Assembly: GCF_002847015.1 (NCBI RefSeq)
Contig: NZ_CP025085.1
Location: 248,001-312,000 of the forward strand
Direction of reading: 5' to 3'
Source of the DNA: Prodigiosinella confusarubida
Lineage (GTDB): Bacteria; Pseudomonadota; Gammaproteobacteria; Enterobacterales; Enterobacteriaceae
Length of the DNA stretch: 64,000 nucleotides
Shown: one piece after another, positions 55,538 through 64,000 of the stretch
Position numbering within the stretch: position 1 is the stretch's first letter
Layout of the letters: each line of letters starts with the position of its first letter
The notes under the pieces: model-generated
What the model was told of the DNA's origin: nothing
The model's database searches: none
Seen by the model: only the letters and a program-made list of their open reading frames with translations
Position numbers and translations under genes: made by a program

Positions 55538-57448
55538 TCAGGCACTCTTTTTACCGGACAACAGGTCGAGAACATCCTGTACATCATGAGTCTGCGCCAG
55601 GCGTTCAATCACTAATTCGTCATCCAGCGCATTGGTCAGGTTGGTGATAACCTGAATATGCTCGTTATTACGGGCGGCGATACCAATCACCAGGCGAGCG
55701 ACTTCATCCTCTTCGGCGCCAAAACGCACCCCTTGCGGATACTGACAGAACACCACACCGGTTTTGATCACCCGATCTTTCGCTTCAATTGTCCCGTGAG
55801 GCACCGCGATAGACTCACCCAGATAGGTGGAGGTCATTTTTTCACGCTCCAGCATGGCATCCACATATTCCGGTTCAACATAACCACGCTTCACCAACTG
55901 TTCACCCGCAAAGCGGATCGCCTGCTCTTTATCGCTGGCCTGCTGATTCAGGAACACGTCTGCGGCAGTCAGTTGAAACAACGCCGGCTGACTGGTTTCG
56001 CTTTCCGATACCACGTCGATAACGTCTGGAGAACCATGTTGTCCCGGCTGTGCAGCCTGCAAACGGGCGACCAGATCGCTGTACAGCTCGCTATCCAGGA
56101 AATTCGTCAGCGAAATATGTTGTGCCTGTGGCGCATGGCGCATGGCGCGCTCCGTTAAATCACGGTGCGTGATAACCAGGTCGACATCGTCCGGCAAACT
56201 ATTGATGGCATTGTTGGTGACGCTAATATTTTTCAGACCGGCATTTTGTATCTTCTTGCGCAACACACCAGCCCCCATGGCGCTGGAACCCATACCAGCA
56301 TCACAGGCGACGATGATTTTGCGTACCGTACTCAGGTCACCACTCACACCGGTCGCGGCCTGGCCTTTGGCGCCGGATTTCATTTCCTGCATGCGGCGGG
56401 TCGCCAGTTCCAGATCATCGCCTTCCTTGATTTTGGTGCTTTTCAGCAAAATCGAGGAAACCACGAAGGACACGGCAAATGCAGCAGTAACGGCCATAAT
56501 GTTAGCGAAATAAGCACCTTTGGGCGTCATCGCCAATACGGCCAGAATGGATCCCGGCGACGCCGGAGAAACCAGACCACCATGGAGCACACCCAGCGTG
56601 AACACACCCGTCATACCACCCAGAATGACCGCGAGAATCAGACGCGGATTCATCAACACATAAGGGAAGTAGATTTCATGAATCCCCCCCAGGAAGTGGA
56701 TGATAGCCGCACCCGGTGCTGATTGTTTGGCATTGCCCCGGCCAAAAAACATATAGGCCATGAGTACGCCCATCCCCGGTCCCGGGTTGGCTTCAATCAG
56801 GAAGAAAATGGACTTGCCGGTTTCAGCAGCCTGCTGGATGCCCAGCGGTGAGAAAATCCCGTGGTTAATGGCATTGTTGAGGAACAGGATCTTTGCCGGT
56901 TCAACGAATATTGATGCCAACGGTAGCAGATTGTGTTGCACCATCAGATGCACACCGGAAGACAGGAACCGCGACAAGATTTCTACCAGCGGTCCAATCG
57001 CCAGAAAGGCCAGAATCGCCAACAGCATACCGATAATACCGGCAGAGAAGTTGTTGACCAGCATTTCAAAACCACTTCTGATTTTGCCGTCAACCATCTT
57101 GTCAAAGCGCTTGATCGTCCAACCACCCAGCGGACCAACAATCATGGCACCGAGGAACATTGGAATGTCTTCACCGACAATGACCCCCATGGTAGTAATC
57201 GCACCGACCACGCCACCACGTTCTCCTCCGATCAAACGACCACCGGTATACCCGATCAGCAACGGCAGCAGGTACTTAATCATCGGGCCGACTAACTTGG
57301 CCAATGTCTCGTTGGGAATCCATCCGGTCGGGATAAACAGCGCAGTGATAATACCCCAGGCGATGAAGGCACCAATATTCGGCATCACCATATTGCTCAG
57401 AAAGCGGCCAAAATTCTGTATTTTGACCCTAGTATCTGGTGAGAGCAT
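55538..57448 (-). CDS. mtlA: MtlA, mannitol PTS EIICBA
   Basis: 636 residues (E. coli 637). An IIC membrane domain (about 1-340, ending with GGIHEIYFPYVLMNPRLILAV), IIB with phospho-Cys in IIVACDAGMGSSAMGAG near 385, and IIA with phospho-His in LGESIAVPHGTIEAKD near 553. It imports and phosphorylates mannitol. It starts the mtlADR operon, with four CRP sites upstream. Confidence 0.97.
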   Translation of the reverse strand: MLSPDTRVKIQNFGRFLSNMVMPNIGAFIAWGIITALFIPTGWIPNETLAKLVGPMIKYLLPLLIGYTGGRLIGGERGGVVGAITTMGVIVGEDIPMFLGAMIVGPLGGWTIKRFDKMVDGKIRSGFEMLVNNFSAGIIGMLLAILAFLAIGPLVEILSRFLSSGVHLMVQHNLLPLASIFVEPAKILFLNNAINHGIFSPLGIQQAAETGKSIFFLIEANPGPGMGVLMAYMFFGRGNAKQSAPGAAIIHFLGGIHEIYFPYVLMNPRLILAVILGGMTGVFTLGVLHGGLVSPASPGSILAVLAMTPKGAYFANIMAVTAAFAVSFVVSSILLKSTKIKEGDDLELATRRMQEMKSGAKGQAATGVSGDLSTVRKIIVACDAGMGSSAMGAGVLRKKIQNAGLKNISVTNNAINSLPDDVDLVITHRDLTERAMRHAPQAQHISLTNFLDSELYSDLVARLQAAQPGQHGSPDVIDVVSESETSQPALFQLTAADVFLNQQASDKEQAIRFAGEQLVKRGYVEPEYVDAMLEREKMTSTYLGESIAVPHGTIEAKDRVIKTGVVFCQYPQGVRFGAEEDEVARLVIGIAARNNEHIQVITNLTNALDDELVIERLAQTHDVQDVLDLLSGKKSA

Positions 57449-57592
57449 AAAAATACACCCCTATTATATAAAACACGCCGAGGAAAACGCGCGTGAGAAT
57501 TATCGTGAGACGGCGTGAAATGTCCCGTCAGTATTACTGTATGCAGCGCGACTCTAACACGCTATTTTCATACCGCAACTCCATGGTATAAA

Positions 57593-57769
57593 TGTGACAA
57601 AAATCACACATTTACCCCACAGAACCGATACAAATAAGTGATTTACTTCACAAAATTATAATAAAAAGGTCGTTTTGTATGAAATTCATTCAATTAGAGA
57701 GAAATGAAAGGTGATGTAAGTCACACTTTTGACTTGATGATTTGTTCTTATTATGTGACTAACATCACA
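57593..57769 (-). promoter_or_regulatory. Four CRP sites upstream of mtlA
   Basis: TGTGA-CAAAAA-TCACA at 57593-57608 and TGTGA-CTAACA-TCACA at 57754-57769 are perfect. AGTGA-TTTACT-TCACA (57637-57652) and GGTGA-TGTAAG-TCACA (57710-57725) each miss one base. The E. coli mtl promoter has a similar multi-CRP array. The rest of the gap to 57940 shows no gene. Confidence 0.88.
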
Positions 57770-57940
57770 AATAACTTTCTGTTCTGACGGGTTCGGCGGA
57801 TGACGAAGCGACACACTGGGCCCTTGCAAGCAAGCGGCCTCACATAACACGACCGAGGTAAGTCAATATCAGGAACACCAGAGGAGCACCATACCCTGGG
57901 GCTCCTCTGGCATCCCGGTTAGCCAATCGGCATTATTCGT

Positions 57941-58651
57941 CTAATGGCCCGCTATCAGATGTTGCCCCTTCAAGGCGTTAACCAGATTCTGTTGCTGTGT
58001 CGCCAGATCCGACACCATACCGTTGTACTGATCCACTTGCTGCTGTGTGTGAAACTGCACATTGGAATCGTTGAAAACCACTTGATTACCCTGCGATTGT
58101 AAATAATCCCCCACCTTAATCAGGCTTTGGATAAACGATACACTGTCCGGCACGATGGATATCATCGCCGTAGCCGGCTTAACGACCACGCGGTTATAGA
58201 GTTTGTCATAGACCAGCTTCAGATCTTCAGGCTGCTTCAGTGCCTGTCTGGCATTATCGGCCTGTGTTTTCGCGTTCAGTGACTGTTGCCCCAGCAAATT
58301 CAATGCACCAATCAGTTGACGCAGGTTATTGCGCTGAGAAATATAATCCTGTGGCACACGAATATGAGAAACTTGCTCCAGCATGGGTTTCAGGCTGCCA
58401 GCGACGACTTGTTGCAGTTGCCGGTTAAACGTGGTCAAGACAGCGTAGTCCTGAACGTAATGTCCGAAAGACTGCTTCTGCTGTTCAGTCAGCACGGGGA
58501 GCTGCCGTTCTTCCTGTGGTTGAATACTCTGCAAGAATGCAGTAAACGCCTGACGCTGCTCCTTATCTTTGTCGCCACAGGCTGTAAGTTGTAATGCCAT
58601 AAAAAACATAATCACTGGCAACAGCCAGCGTGAACGGTAATCCGCCAACAT
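57941..58651 (-). CDS. yiaF: YiaF, DUF3053 lipoprotein
   Basis: 236 residues, the E. coli YiaF length. A lipoprotein signal (MFFMALQLTACGDKDKEQRQ) has its lipobox Cys at 25, followed by a helical, Gln-rich body. The inferred location is a membrane-anchored periplasmic lipoprotein; its function is unknown. It is a lone gene between the mtl and guanidine operons. Confidence 0.92.
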   Translation of the reverse strand: MLADYRSRWLLPVIMFFMALQLTACGDKDKEQRQAFTAFLQSIQPQEERQLPVLTEQQKQSFGHYVQDYAVLTTFNRQLQQVVAGSLKPMLEQVSHIRVPQDYISQRNNLRQLIGALNLLGQQSLNAKTQADNARQALKQPEDLKLVYDKLYNRVVVKPATAMISIVPDSVSFIQSLIKVGDYLQSQGNQVVFNDSNVQFHTQQQVDQYNGMVSDLATQQQNLVNALKGQHLIAGH

Positions 58652-59099
58652 GTCTACTACTCCCGTTTTATTACTCCGCAGTGTTTAAATACGATACTTT
58701 TCACTCACTACGCTAAGCATAGACGACCCCACTTACCCGCAGGGCGAAAAACACGTATTTTGAACAGATGTCGCACCTCACCAAAGGTGACGCCTGTTCA
58801 TTCTACGCTTTATTTGTCAAATTCCATGCACCGAATCATGCACCGAATAGATAGTTTTCTGCACAGTTACAGTGCAGAAACAGCCCCCAACGGACGAGTG
58901 ACACCACAAAAAACCAGGTTAGCCAGCGCGAGACCGTGTCCATAAAAAATAGGTCGACAAGGCATTCTTGCCCGTGGATAACCAGGACAACACCCGGCCA
59001 TTCAGACCTTGATTCAATGTTGAACACAGGCTGGCAAGATTATTGCTTACCTTTAATATGGCAGGAGCGATAGCGGGCAACCGGTGTCGCCAGACAATT

Positions 59100-59199
59100 T
59101 GGTAATGGGTTACTAGGGTTCCGGTTTAACGACGCAGGTCCGAGAGTAACCGACCGCCCTCTGGCGGTTACACGGCGGGATAAAAGCCCGGGAGGATAC
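59100..59199 (+). ncRNA. Guanidine-I riboswitch (ykkC class)
   Basis: The conserved core is plain: CTAGGGTTCCGG, then GGTCCGAGAG, then ACACGGCGGGATAAAAGCC and CGGGAGG. This is the ykkC/guanidine-I consensus, a direct sensor of guanidinium. It precedes an ABC importer and carboxyguanidine deiminase genes, the classic setting. Boundaries are approximate. The 400 bases before it (58652-59099) contain no gene I can support. Confidence 0.95.
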
Positions 59200-59234
59200 A
59201 GCGAGATAGATGCTCGCCGCCCTCCTGCTTTTTA
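59190..59234 (+). terminator. Riboswitch-controlled terminator
   Basis: GGGAGG and CCCTCC enclose a second pairing GCGAG/CTCGC, followed by a T5 tract (59229-59233). The 5' arm overlaps the end of the aptamer (CCCGGGAGG), so ligand binding should block terminator formation and switch the operon on. Confidence 0.85.
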
Positions 59235-59264
59235 TTGCTGCCCAACGTCAGAGGAATCGTCATT

Positions 59265-60317
59265 ATGAAAACAATTCAACGCTTACTGCTTCTTTGTACT
59301 TTTGTACTATTCAGTACCACTGCCCTCGCGGCCAAACCCAGCTTTAAACTTTGCTGGTCTATTTATGCCGGCTGGATGCCTTGGGATTACGCCCAGCAAC
59401 AGGGTATCGTCAAGAAATGGGCCGACAAATATGGCATTAATATCCAGTTTGTTCAGGTCAACGACTACATCGAATCTGTTAACCAATACACTTCCGATGG
59501 TTTTGACGGCTGTACCATGACCAACATGGACGCGCTGACGATCCCGGCTGCCGGTGGTGTTGACAGTACCGCGCTGATTGTCGGCGACTATTCCAATGGT
59601 AACGACGGCATCCTGATCAAAGGTGCCAACAACCTCCATGCCCTGAAAGGCAAACCCATCAATTTGGTACAGTTCTCCGTGTCGCACTATTTATTGGCTC
59701 GGGCGCTGGAAAAAAGCGGCATGACGGAAAAAGACGTCAAGGTGGTGAACACTGCGGATGCCGACCTGGTGGCAGCTTTCGGGACCAAGGACGTACAGTC
59801 CATCGTTACCTGGAACCCGCTGCTGGCCGAAGCTGAAAAGCAACCAGACAGTCACCTGGTATTCTCTTCCGCCCAGATTCCCGGTGAAATCCTCGATTTA
59901 TTGGTCGTGAATACCGAAACCCTGAAAAAACATCCGGAACTGGGTAAGGCACTAACCGGCGCCTGGTATGAAACGCTGCGGACGATGTCCGGCGACTCAG
60001 CCAAGGCCCGCCGCGCTCGTACTTTTATGGGGCAGGACTCCGGCACTGATCTGGCCGGTTTCGACGCTCAACTGGCGGCAACGCATCTCTTCACCACACC
60101 ACAACTGACGTTGGATTTCGTAAGCAGTCCTCAATTGAAAACCACCATGCAATCGGTAGCCGAATTTTCATTCCATCACGGTCTGTTAGGCGATGGTGCA
60201 CCCAGTGCCGACGTGGTGGGCGTTTCGACACCAGCCGGACTGTGGGGTAATACAGGTAATGTCAAATTGCGCTTCAGCGACGAATTTCTAAAGCTGGCGG
60301 TGGCCAACAAGTTGTAA
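59265..60317 (+). CDS. ABC importer binding protein of the guanidine operon
   Basis: 350 residues from ATG 59265 (GAGGA 9 bases upstream). A signal peptide ends near FSTTALAA; the mature protein (KPSFKLCWSIYAGWMPWDYAQQQGIVKKWADKYGINIQFVQ) is of the nitrate/taurine-like family formerly called urea-carboxylase-related. Placed behind a guanidine riboswitch, it probably delivers guanidine or a related compound. Aromatic residues at the mature N-terminus could bind a guanidinium ion (inference). Confidence 0.9.
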   Translation: MKTIQRLLLLCTFVLFSTTALAAKPSFKLCWSIYAGWMPWDYAQQQGIVKKWADKYGINIQFVQVNDYIESVNQYTSDGFDGCTMTNMDALTIPAAGGVDSTALIVGDYSNGNDGILIKGANNLHALKGKPINLVQFSVSHYLLARALEKSGMTEKDVKVVNTADADLVAAFGTKDVQSIVTWNPLLAEAEKQPDSHLVFSSAQIPGEILDLLVVNTETLKKHPELGKALTGAWYETLRTMSGDSAKARRARTFMGQDSGTDLAGFDAQLAATHLFTTPQLTLDFVSSPQLKTTMQSVAEFSFHHGLLGDGAPSADVVGVSTPAGLWGNTGNVKLRFSDEFLKLAVANKL

Positions 60318-60332
60318 TCCGGGAGACGCCAG

Positions 60333-61145
60333 ATGCGCAAACTAATCAACTACCAGCCAGTGCCGCTAACACGCGGGATGATGGGGTTTCTGCCACTGCT
60401 GGCGCTGTTACTGATCTATCTGATGGCCTCCGACGCCCGGCTAGCCGTCAACGCGGCCGACAAATTGCTGCCCAGTATCAGCACCATGGCAGACGCTATC
60501 CACCGTATGGCGTTTGAACCCAATGATCGCACTGGCCAGTATTTGCTATGGGTGGACACCGCCGCCAGCCTGCTACTCCTGCTCACGGGAGTAGCGCTGA
60601 GCGCGATGCTGGCGCTGGTGTTCGGCCTGTTCTGCGGCGCATTGCCATCGGTGCGGGCGGTACTGTCGCCACTGATTACGTTGTTTGCGCTGATCCCACC
60701 ACTGGCCGTACTACCGATTCTGTTTATCTGCTTCGGACTGGGGGAAGTCTCCAAAGTGGTGTTGATCGTGGTGGGCATTACGCCGTTCATCATCCGCGAT
60801 TTGCAGTTGCATGTGCAAAGCATCCCACGGGAACAATTGGTGAAAGCGCAAACCCTCGGTGGCAATAGTGCACAGATTTTATGGCGCGTGATCTTGCCGC
60901 AACTGATGCCGCGCCTGCTGGATGCAGTGCGCCTGTCATTAAGTTCAGCCTGGTTGTTCCTGATTGCTGCGGAAGCCATCTCCGCCACCGATGGGCTGGG
61001 TTACCGCATTTTCCTGATGCGCCGTTATCTGGCAATGGATGTCATCCTGCCATATGTGGCGTGGATCACGCTGTTGGCCTTTGCGCTGGACTACCTGTTG
61101 CGGGTCATCAGCCGTCGTGGCTGGCCATGGTATTACGCCAAATAA
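60333..61145 (+). CDS. ABC importer permease of the guanidine operon
   Basis: 270 residues with six or so membrane helices and the EAA loop QLVKAQTLGGNSAQILWRVILPQLMPRLLDAVRLSLSSAW typical of SsuC/TauC-type permeases. GGGAG is 7 bases before the ATG. It lies 15 bases after the binding-protein gene. Confidence 0.92.
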   Translation: MRKLINYQPVPLTRGMMGFLPLLALLLIYLMASDARLAVNAADKLLPSISTMADAIHRMAFEPNDRTGQYLLWVDTAASLLLLLTGVALSAMLALVFGLFCGALPSVRAVLSPLITLFALIPPLAVLPILFICFGLGEVSKVVLIVVGITPFIIRDLQLHVQSIPREQLVKAQTLGGNSAQILWRVILPQLMPRLLDAVRLSLSSAWLFLIAAEAISATDGLGYRIFLMRRYLAMDVILPYVAWITLLAFALDYLLRVISRRGWPWYYAK

Positions 61146-61157
61146 CCCGGAGTCATC

Positions 61158-61934
61158 ATGGCATTGTTAACGCTTAAAAATCTCAGAAAACACTATGACG
61201 GACAAGTGGTGCTAGAGCAGCTCAACGTGTCAGTGGAAGAAGGTGAATTTGTCTCCATCGTTGGTGCCTCCGGCTGTGGAAAAACCACATTTCTGAATAT
61301 GCTGCTGGGAACGGAGAGTCCCAGCAGCGGAGAACTGTTACTGGACGGCGCGCCCATCCCGCAAGAACCAGATGAACACCGCGGCGTGGTATTCCAGCGC
61401 TATTCCGTCTTTCCCCATCTCAGTGTGCTGGAAAATGTGATGCTTGGCGCCGAATTCACCGCGGCCCGCTGGTTGGGCCGCGTGTGGGGAAAACGTCGCC
61501 TGGTCATCCGCACACAGGCACAGGCTATGCTTAAGCAGGTCGGTCTGGAGCAGGCACAGCACAAGTACCCGCATCAGCTATCCGGTGGAATGCAACAGCG
61601 GTTGGCGCTGGCTCAGGCACTGATTAAACATCCGCGGATCCTGTTGCTGGACGAACCGTTTGGTGCCCTGGATCCGGGTATCCGCAATGAAATGCATCAG
61701 TTGATCACCCAATTGTGGCGGGAGTACCGCCTGACCATTTTCATGATCACCCACGATCTGAAGGAAGGATTCTCTCTCGGATCGCGGCTATGGGTTTTCG
61801 ACAAAATCCGCCACGACCCGCAGGCTCCCGAAGCCTGGGGCGCGAGCATTACTTACGATATCCCACTGGATCGCGCCCCAGCTGGCGTGCGCGATTCCGT
61901 AGGGGAACTGATGGAAGGGCGACGCGTCGCCTGA
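61158..61934 (+). CDS. ABC importer ATPase of the guanidine operon
   Basis: 258 residues, SsuB/TauB type: Walker A GASGCGKT, signature LSGGMQQR, Walker B ILLLDEPFGALDP, switch HDLKEG. It powers uptake through the preceding permease. The C-terminal tail of about 50 residues after the core is normal for this subfamily. Confidence 0.93.
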   Translation: MALLTLKNLRKHYDGQVVLEQLNVSVEEGEFVSIVGASGCGKTTFLNMLLGTESPSSGELLLDGAPIPQEPDEHRGVVFQRYSVFPHLSVLENVMLGAEFTAARWLGRVWGKRRLVIRTQAQAMLKQVGLEQAQHKYPHQLSGGMQQRLALAQALIKHPRILLLDEPFGALDPGIRNEMHQLITQLWREYRLTIFMITHDLKEGFSLGSRLWVFDKIRHDPQAPEAWGASITYDIPLDRAPAGVRDSVGELMEGRRVA

Positions 61935-61948
61935 ACGGAGGAAAAACC

Positions 61949-62668
61949 ATGAACGAACGTTACCAAACCGAATTACCCGCCGGGTCGCACTGGTCGCTGA
62001 TCATGCGCCGGGGTACCGCGCTGCGGATTACCGATACCGAAGGTGGCGCTAATCTCGGTATGCTGTTTTACAATCCGGAAAACCTGCTGGAACGCTATAA
62101 CGCGCCGGATACACTGAAGTGCCAGCACACTTTCCGTCTCACGGCCGGGCATTGTCTCTATTCCGACATGGGGCGCATTTTCTGTGGCATTGAAGCTGAC
62201 AGTTTCGGCTGGCACGAAACCGTGTGCGGTACCGCGAATAGCGCACACATTGCCAAACAGTTCGGCACGCTGGACTATCAGCAGGCCCGCAACGAACGGC
62301 ATCAAAACGGCTATGACAGCTTTCTGGTGGAACTGGCGAAATATGGTCTTGGCAAACGGGATATGGCCGCCTGTGTCAACTTTTTCGCCCGCGTCAGTGC
62401 CGCCGAAGACGGTACACTGCAACTGGAACAGCAAGGCCAGGCCGGAGCCAGCGTAACCCTGCGTTTTGCCATGGATACCCTGGTTATCATGCATACCTGC
62501 CCGCATCCGCTCAGTCAGGAAAGCGACTATCCGCACCATCCGGTGGCATTGACCATCGACCATGAACGGGCGCCATTGCCGGCATTGTGTCTCGAACGTG
62601 CAGAGAACCGCCGCGGGCTGCGCAATAACACGCTTTATTATCTGGCCGAACTGCCGCAAGGAGTCTGA
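61949..62668 (+). CDS. cgdA: Carboxyguanidine deiminase subunit CgdA
   Basis: 239 residues from ATG 61949 (GGAGG upstream), of the family formerly called urea-carboxylase-associated protein 1. Conserved His/Cys/Glu-rich stretches include [24 protein letters not shown] and IMHTCPHPL. With CgdB it removes ammonia from carboxyguanidine to give allophanate, the step after guanidine carboxylase. Its stop overlaps the cgdB start. Confidence 0.88.
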   Translation: MNERYQTELPAGSHWSLIMRRGTALRITDTEGGANLGMLFYNPENLLERYNAPDTLKCQHTFRLTAGHCLYSDMGRIFCGIEADSFGWHETVCGTANSAHIAKQFGTLDYQQARNERHQNGYDSFLVELAKYGLGKRDMAACVNFFARVSAAEDGTLQLEQQGQAGASVTLRFAMDTLVIMHTCPHPLSQESDYPHHPVALTIDHERAPLPALCLERAENRRGLRNNTLYYLAELPQGV

Positions 62669-63306
62669 TGATGATCCAGACCAGCAACCGAGATATCCAC
62701 ACCGCCGGTTATCGTCGCACCATTAACGCCGGTGATTATTGGCTGTACCGCGTAATGGAAGGGCAAACGCTGCGTATTACCGATCTGGAAGGTAATCAAG
62801 CGGCCGATACGCTGTTTTTTAACGCTGACGATACCGCCGAGCGTTATAGCGTGACTGACACATTACGCAGCCAGCGGAATGTGTTCCTTTCCACCGGCAG
62901 CGTACTGCGTTCCAATGAAGAACGCCCGATGCTGGAAATTGTGGCGGATACCTGTGGCCGCCACGACACACTCGGCGGCGCCTGCGCTACCGAAAGCAAC
63001 ACCGTGCGTTACGATCTGGAAAAACGCCATATGCACGCCTGCCGCGACAGTTGGATGTTGGCAGTAGCAGAACATCCGGAGTTCAACCTGACCCGGCGCG
63101 ACATCACCCACAATATCAATTTCTTTATGAATGTCCCGGTGACCAAAGACGGTGGGCTGACGTTCGCTGACGGTATCTCCGCGCCAGGAAAATATGTGGA
63201 AATGGTGGCAAAAATGAATGTTCTGGTGTTGATTTCCAACTGCCCGCAACTCAACAATCCGTGTAACGGTTACAACCCTACTCCGATTGAAGTTGCCATC
63301 TGGTAA
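62668..63306 (+). CDS. cgdB: Carboxyguanidine deiminase subunit CgdB
   Basis: 212 residues, formerly urea-carboxylase-associated protein 2, homologous to CgdA (shared [17 protein letters not shown] and [21 protein letters not shown] versus [21 protein letters not shown]). ATG codons at 62668 and 62671; AAGGAG fits the second best. It ends with [19 protein letters not shown]. Coupled to cgdA by an ATGA-type overlap. Confidence 0.88.
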   Translation: MMIQTSNRDIHTAGYRRTINAGDYWLYRVMEGQTLRITDLEGNQAADTLFFNADDTAERYSVTDTLRSQRNVFLSTGSVLRSNEERPMLEIVADTCGRHDTLGGACATESNTVRYDLEKRHMHACRDSWMLAVAEHPEFNLTRRDITHNINFFMNVPVTKDGGLTFADGISAPGKYVEMVAKMNVLVLISNCPQLNNPCNGYNPTPIEVAIW

Positions 63307-63396
63307 GACACCACTTCCGGAACATACTGACGCGTGGGACGACCCACTGTATGCGTCTGTACTCCGCAGGACGACCTGCCCGTAAGAGATTCTGTC

Positions 63397-64000
63397 ATGT
63401 TTGAGCGCGTACTGATTGCCAACCGTGGCGCCATTGCCGTGCGTATCATCCGTACCCTGAAAAGAATGGGTGTGCAGTCCATCGCCGTATACGCCGAGGC
63501 GGACCGCCATTCCCTGCATGTTCGTCAGGCGGACGAAGCCTGGCCACTGGGCGACGGTCCGGTGCGGGATACCTATCTGAATCAGGAAAAATTACTGGCT
63601 ATCGCCACCAAAAGCGGGGCGCAGGCGATTCATCCCGGTTACGGCTTTTTGAGTGAAAATGCCGGCTTTGTGACCCGATGTGAACAGGCGGGGGTGGTGT
63701 TTCTCGGTCCGACAGTGGAACAGATATCGGCCTTTGGCCTCAAACATCGGGCACGTGAACTGGCCCGACAAAACGAGGTTCCATTACTGCCCGGCAGCGA
63801 GCTGCTCACCTCACTGGCGAGCGCCGGTGAACAGGCACGGATGATTGGCTATCCGGTAATGTTGAAAAGTACCGCCGGTGGTGGTGGCATCGGCATGCAG
63901 CGCTGCAACGATGAAGCTGAGTTGGTTGACGCTTTTACCCGTGTAAAACGGCTGGCGGGTAATAATTTCGCCGATGACGGCGTGTTTCTGGAAAAATTCA
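63397..64000 (+). CDS. Guanidine carboxylase (urea carboxylase family), 5' part
   Basis: The first 201 residues, cut by the window end. A biotin-carboxylase domain is clear: FERVLIANRGAIAVRIIRTLKRMG, IHPGYGFLSENAGFV, and the ATP-grasp glycine loop LKSTAGGGGIGMQ. After cgdAB and a guanidine riboswitch it should be the biotin-dependent guanidine carboxylase that makes carboxyguanidine. Allophanate hydrolase is expected downstream but lies outside. Confidence 0.9.
   Translation, partial: MFERVLIANRGAIAVRIIRTLKRMGVQSIAVYAEADRHSLHVRQADEAWPLGDGPVRDTYLNQEKLLAIATKSGAQAIHPGYGFLSENAGFVTRCEQAGVVFLGPTVEQISAFGLKHRARELARQNEVPLLPGSELLTSLASAGEQARMIGYPVMLKSTAGGGGIGMQRCNDEAELVDAFTRVKRLAGNNFADDGVFLEKF

Noticed and set aside
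56760-57518. 252-codon frame antisense to mtlA
   Set aside because: Shadow of the conserved membrane domain of MtlA; the apparent protein is rich in Pro/Ile/Arg without a family.

Overview
The window reads as a chromosome segment of a gas-vesicle-forming enterobacterium. Several genes are close in sequence and length to Escherichia coli proteins (XylA, XylB, XylF/G/H, XylR, ArgG, MtlA/D/R, YibL, YiaF, SodA, FdhD, AldB). A minus-strand gas vesicle cluster occupies about 11.6-28.3 kb, and its gene order (gvpA1-C-N-V-F1-G-W-A2-K-X-A3-Y, gvrA, gvpH-Z-F2-F3, gvrB-C) is, from memory, the order published for Serratia sp. ATCC 39006 (Prodigiosinella). I infer that genus or a close relative. I see no tRNA, rRNA, CRISPR array or insertion sequence.

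Layout. 0-3 kb is accessory: a cut SEC-C protein, a HipA/HipB-type toxin-antitoxin pair under a promoter flanked by two operators, and a small XRE regulator with its own twin operators. 3.1-11.5 kb holds a MocR-type regulator divergent from a peptide-type ABC importer (binding protein, two permeases, fused double ATPase) and an amidase. 11.6-28.3 kb is the gas vesicle locus. It makes the shell protein GvpA1, the outer strengthening protein GvpC, accessory GvpA-like, GvpF-like and GvpK proteins, three unusual ATPases (GvpN, a double Get3/ArsA-like protein, a Cdc48-like double AAA protein) and a regulatory set (NtrC-like GvrA, kinase GvrB, single receiver GvrC). 28.9-32 kb is a small island: a phosphopantetheinyl transferase, an orphan MacB-type ATPase, a possible small peptide gene and an AraC-type regulator.

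32.4-58.7 kb is mostly ordinary metabolism: argG behind two ARG boxes, a DJ-1-like protein, the xylose regulon (xylR, xylFGH, xylAB), an isochorismatase-like hydrolase with a GlxA-type regulator, a WecH-like acyltransferase, aldB, fdhD, sodA, a chemoreceptor, yibL, mtlADR with four CRP sites, and yiaF. 58.7-64 kb is a guanidine-use operon: a guanidine-I riboswitch with a terminator, an ABC importer, the two carboxyguanidine deiminase subunits, and the start of a guanidine carboxylase cut by the window edge.

The most striking signals are in the gas vesicle locus. Two genes, gvpC and gvpH, each carry a run of ten A residues after which the reading frame needed for the longer or properly started protein is -1. 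In gvpC the shifted frame adds about 115 residues containing an octapeptide repeat array and a lysine-rich tail. This could be programmed slippage, phase variation, or a shared sequencing undercall. Other points are a sigma-54-type promoter before gvpA1, a 20-bp hairpin between gvpA1 and gvpC, an extra GvpV-like small gene, and a GvpG with a 41-residue run of only Asp and Glu.
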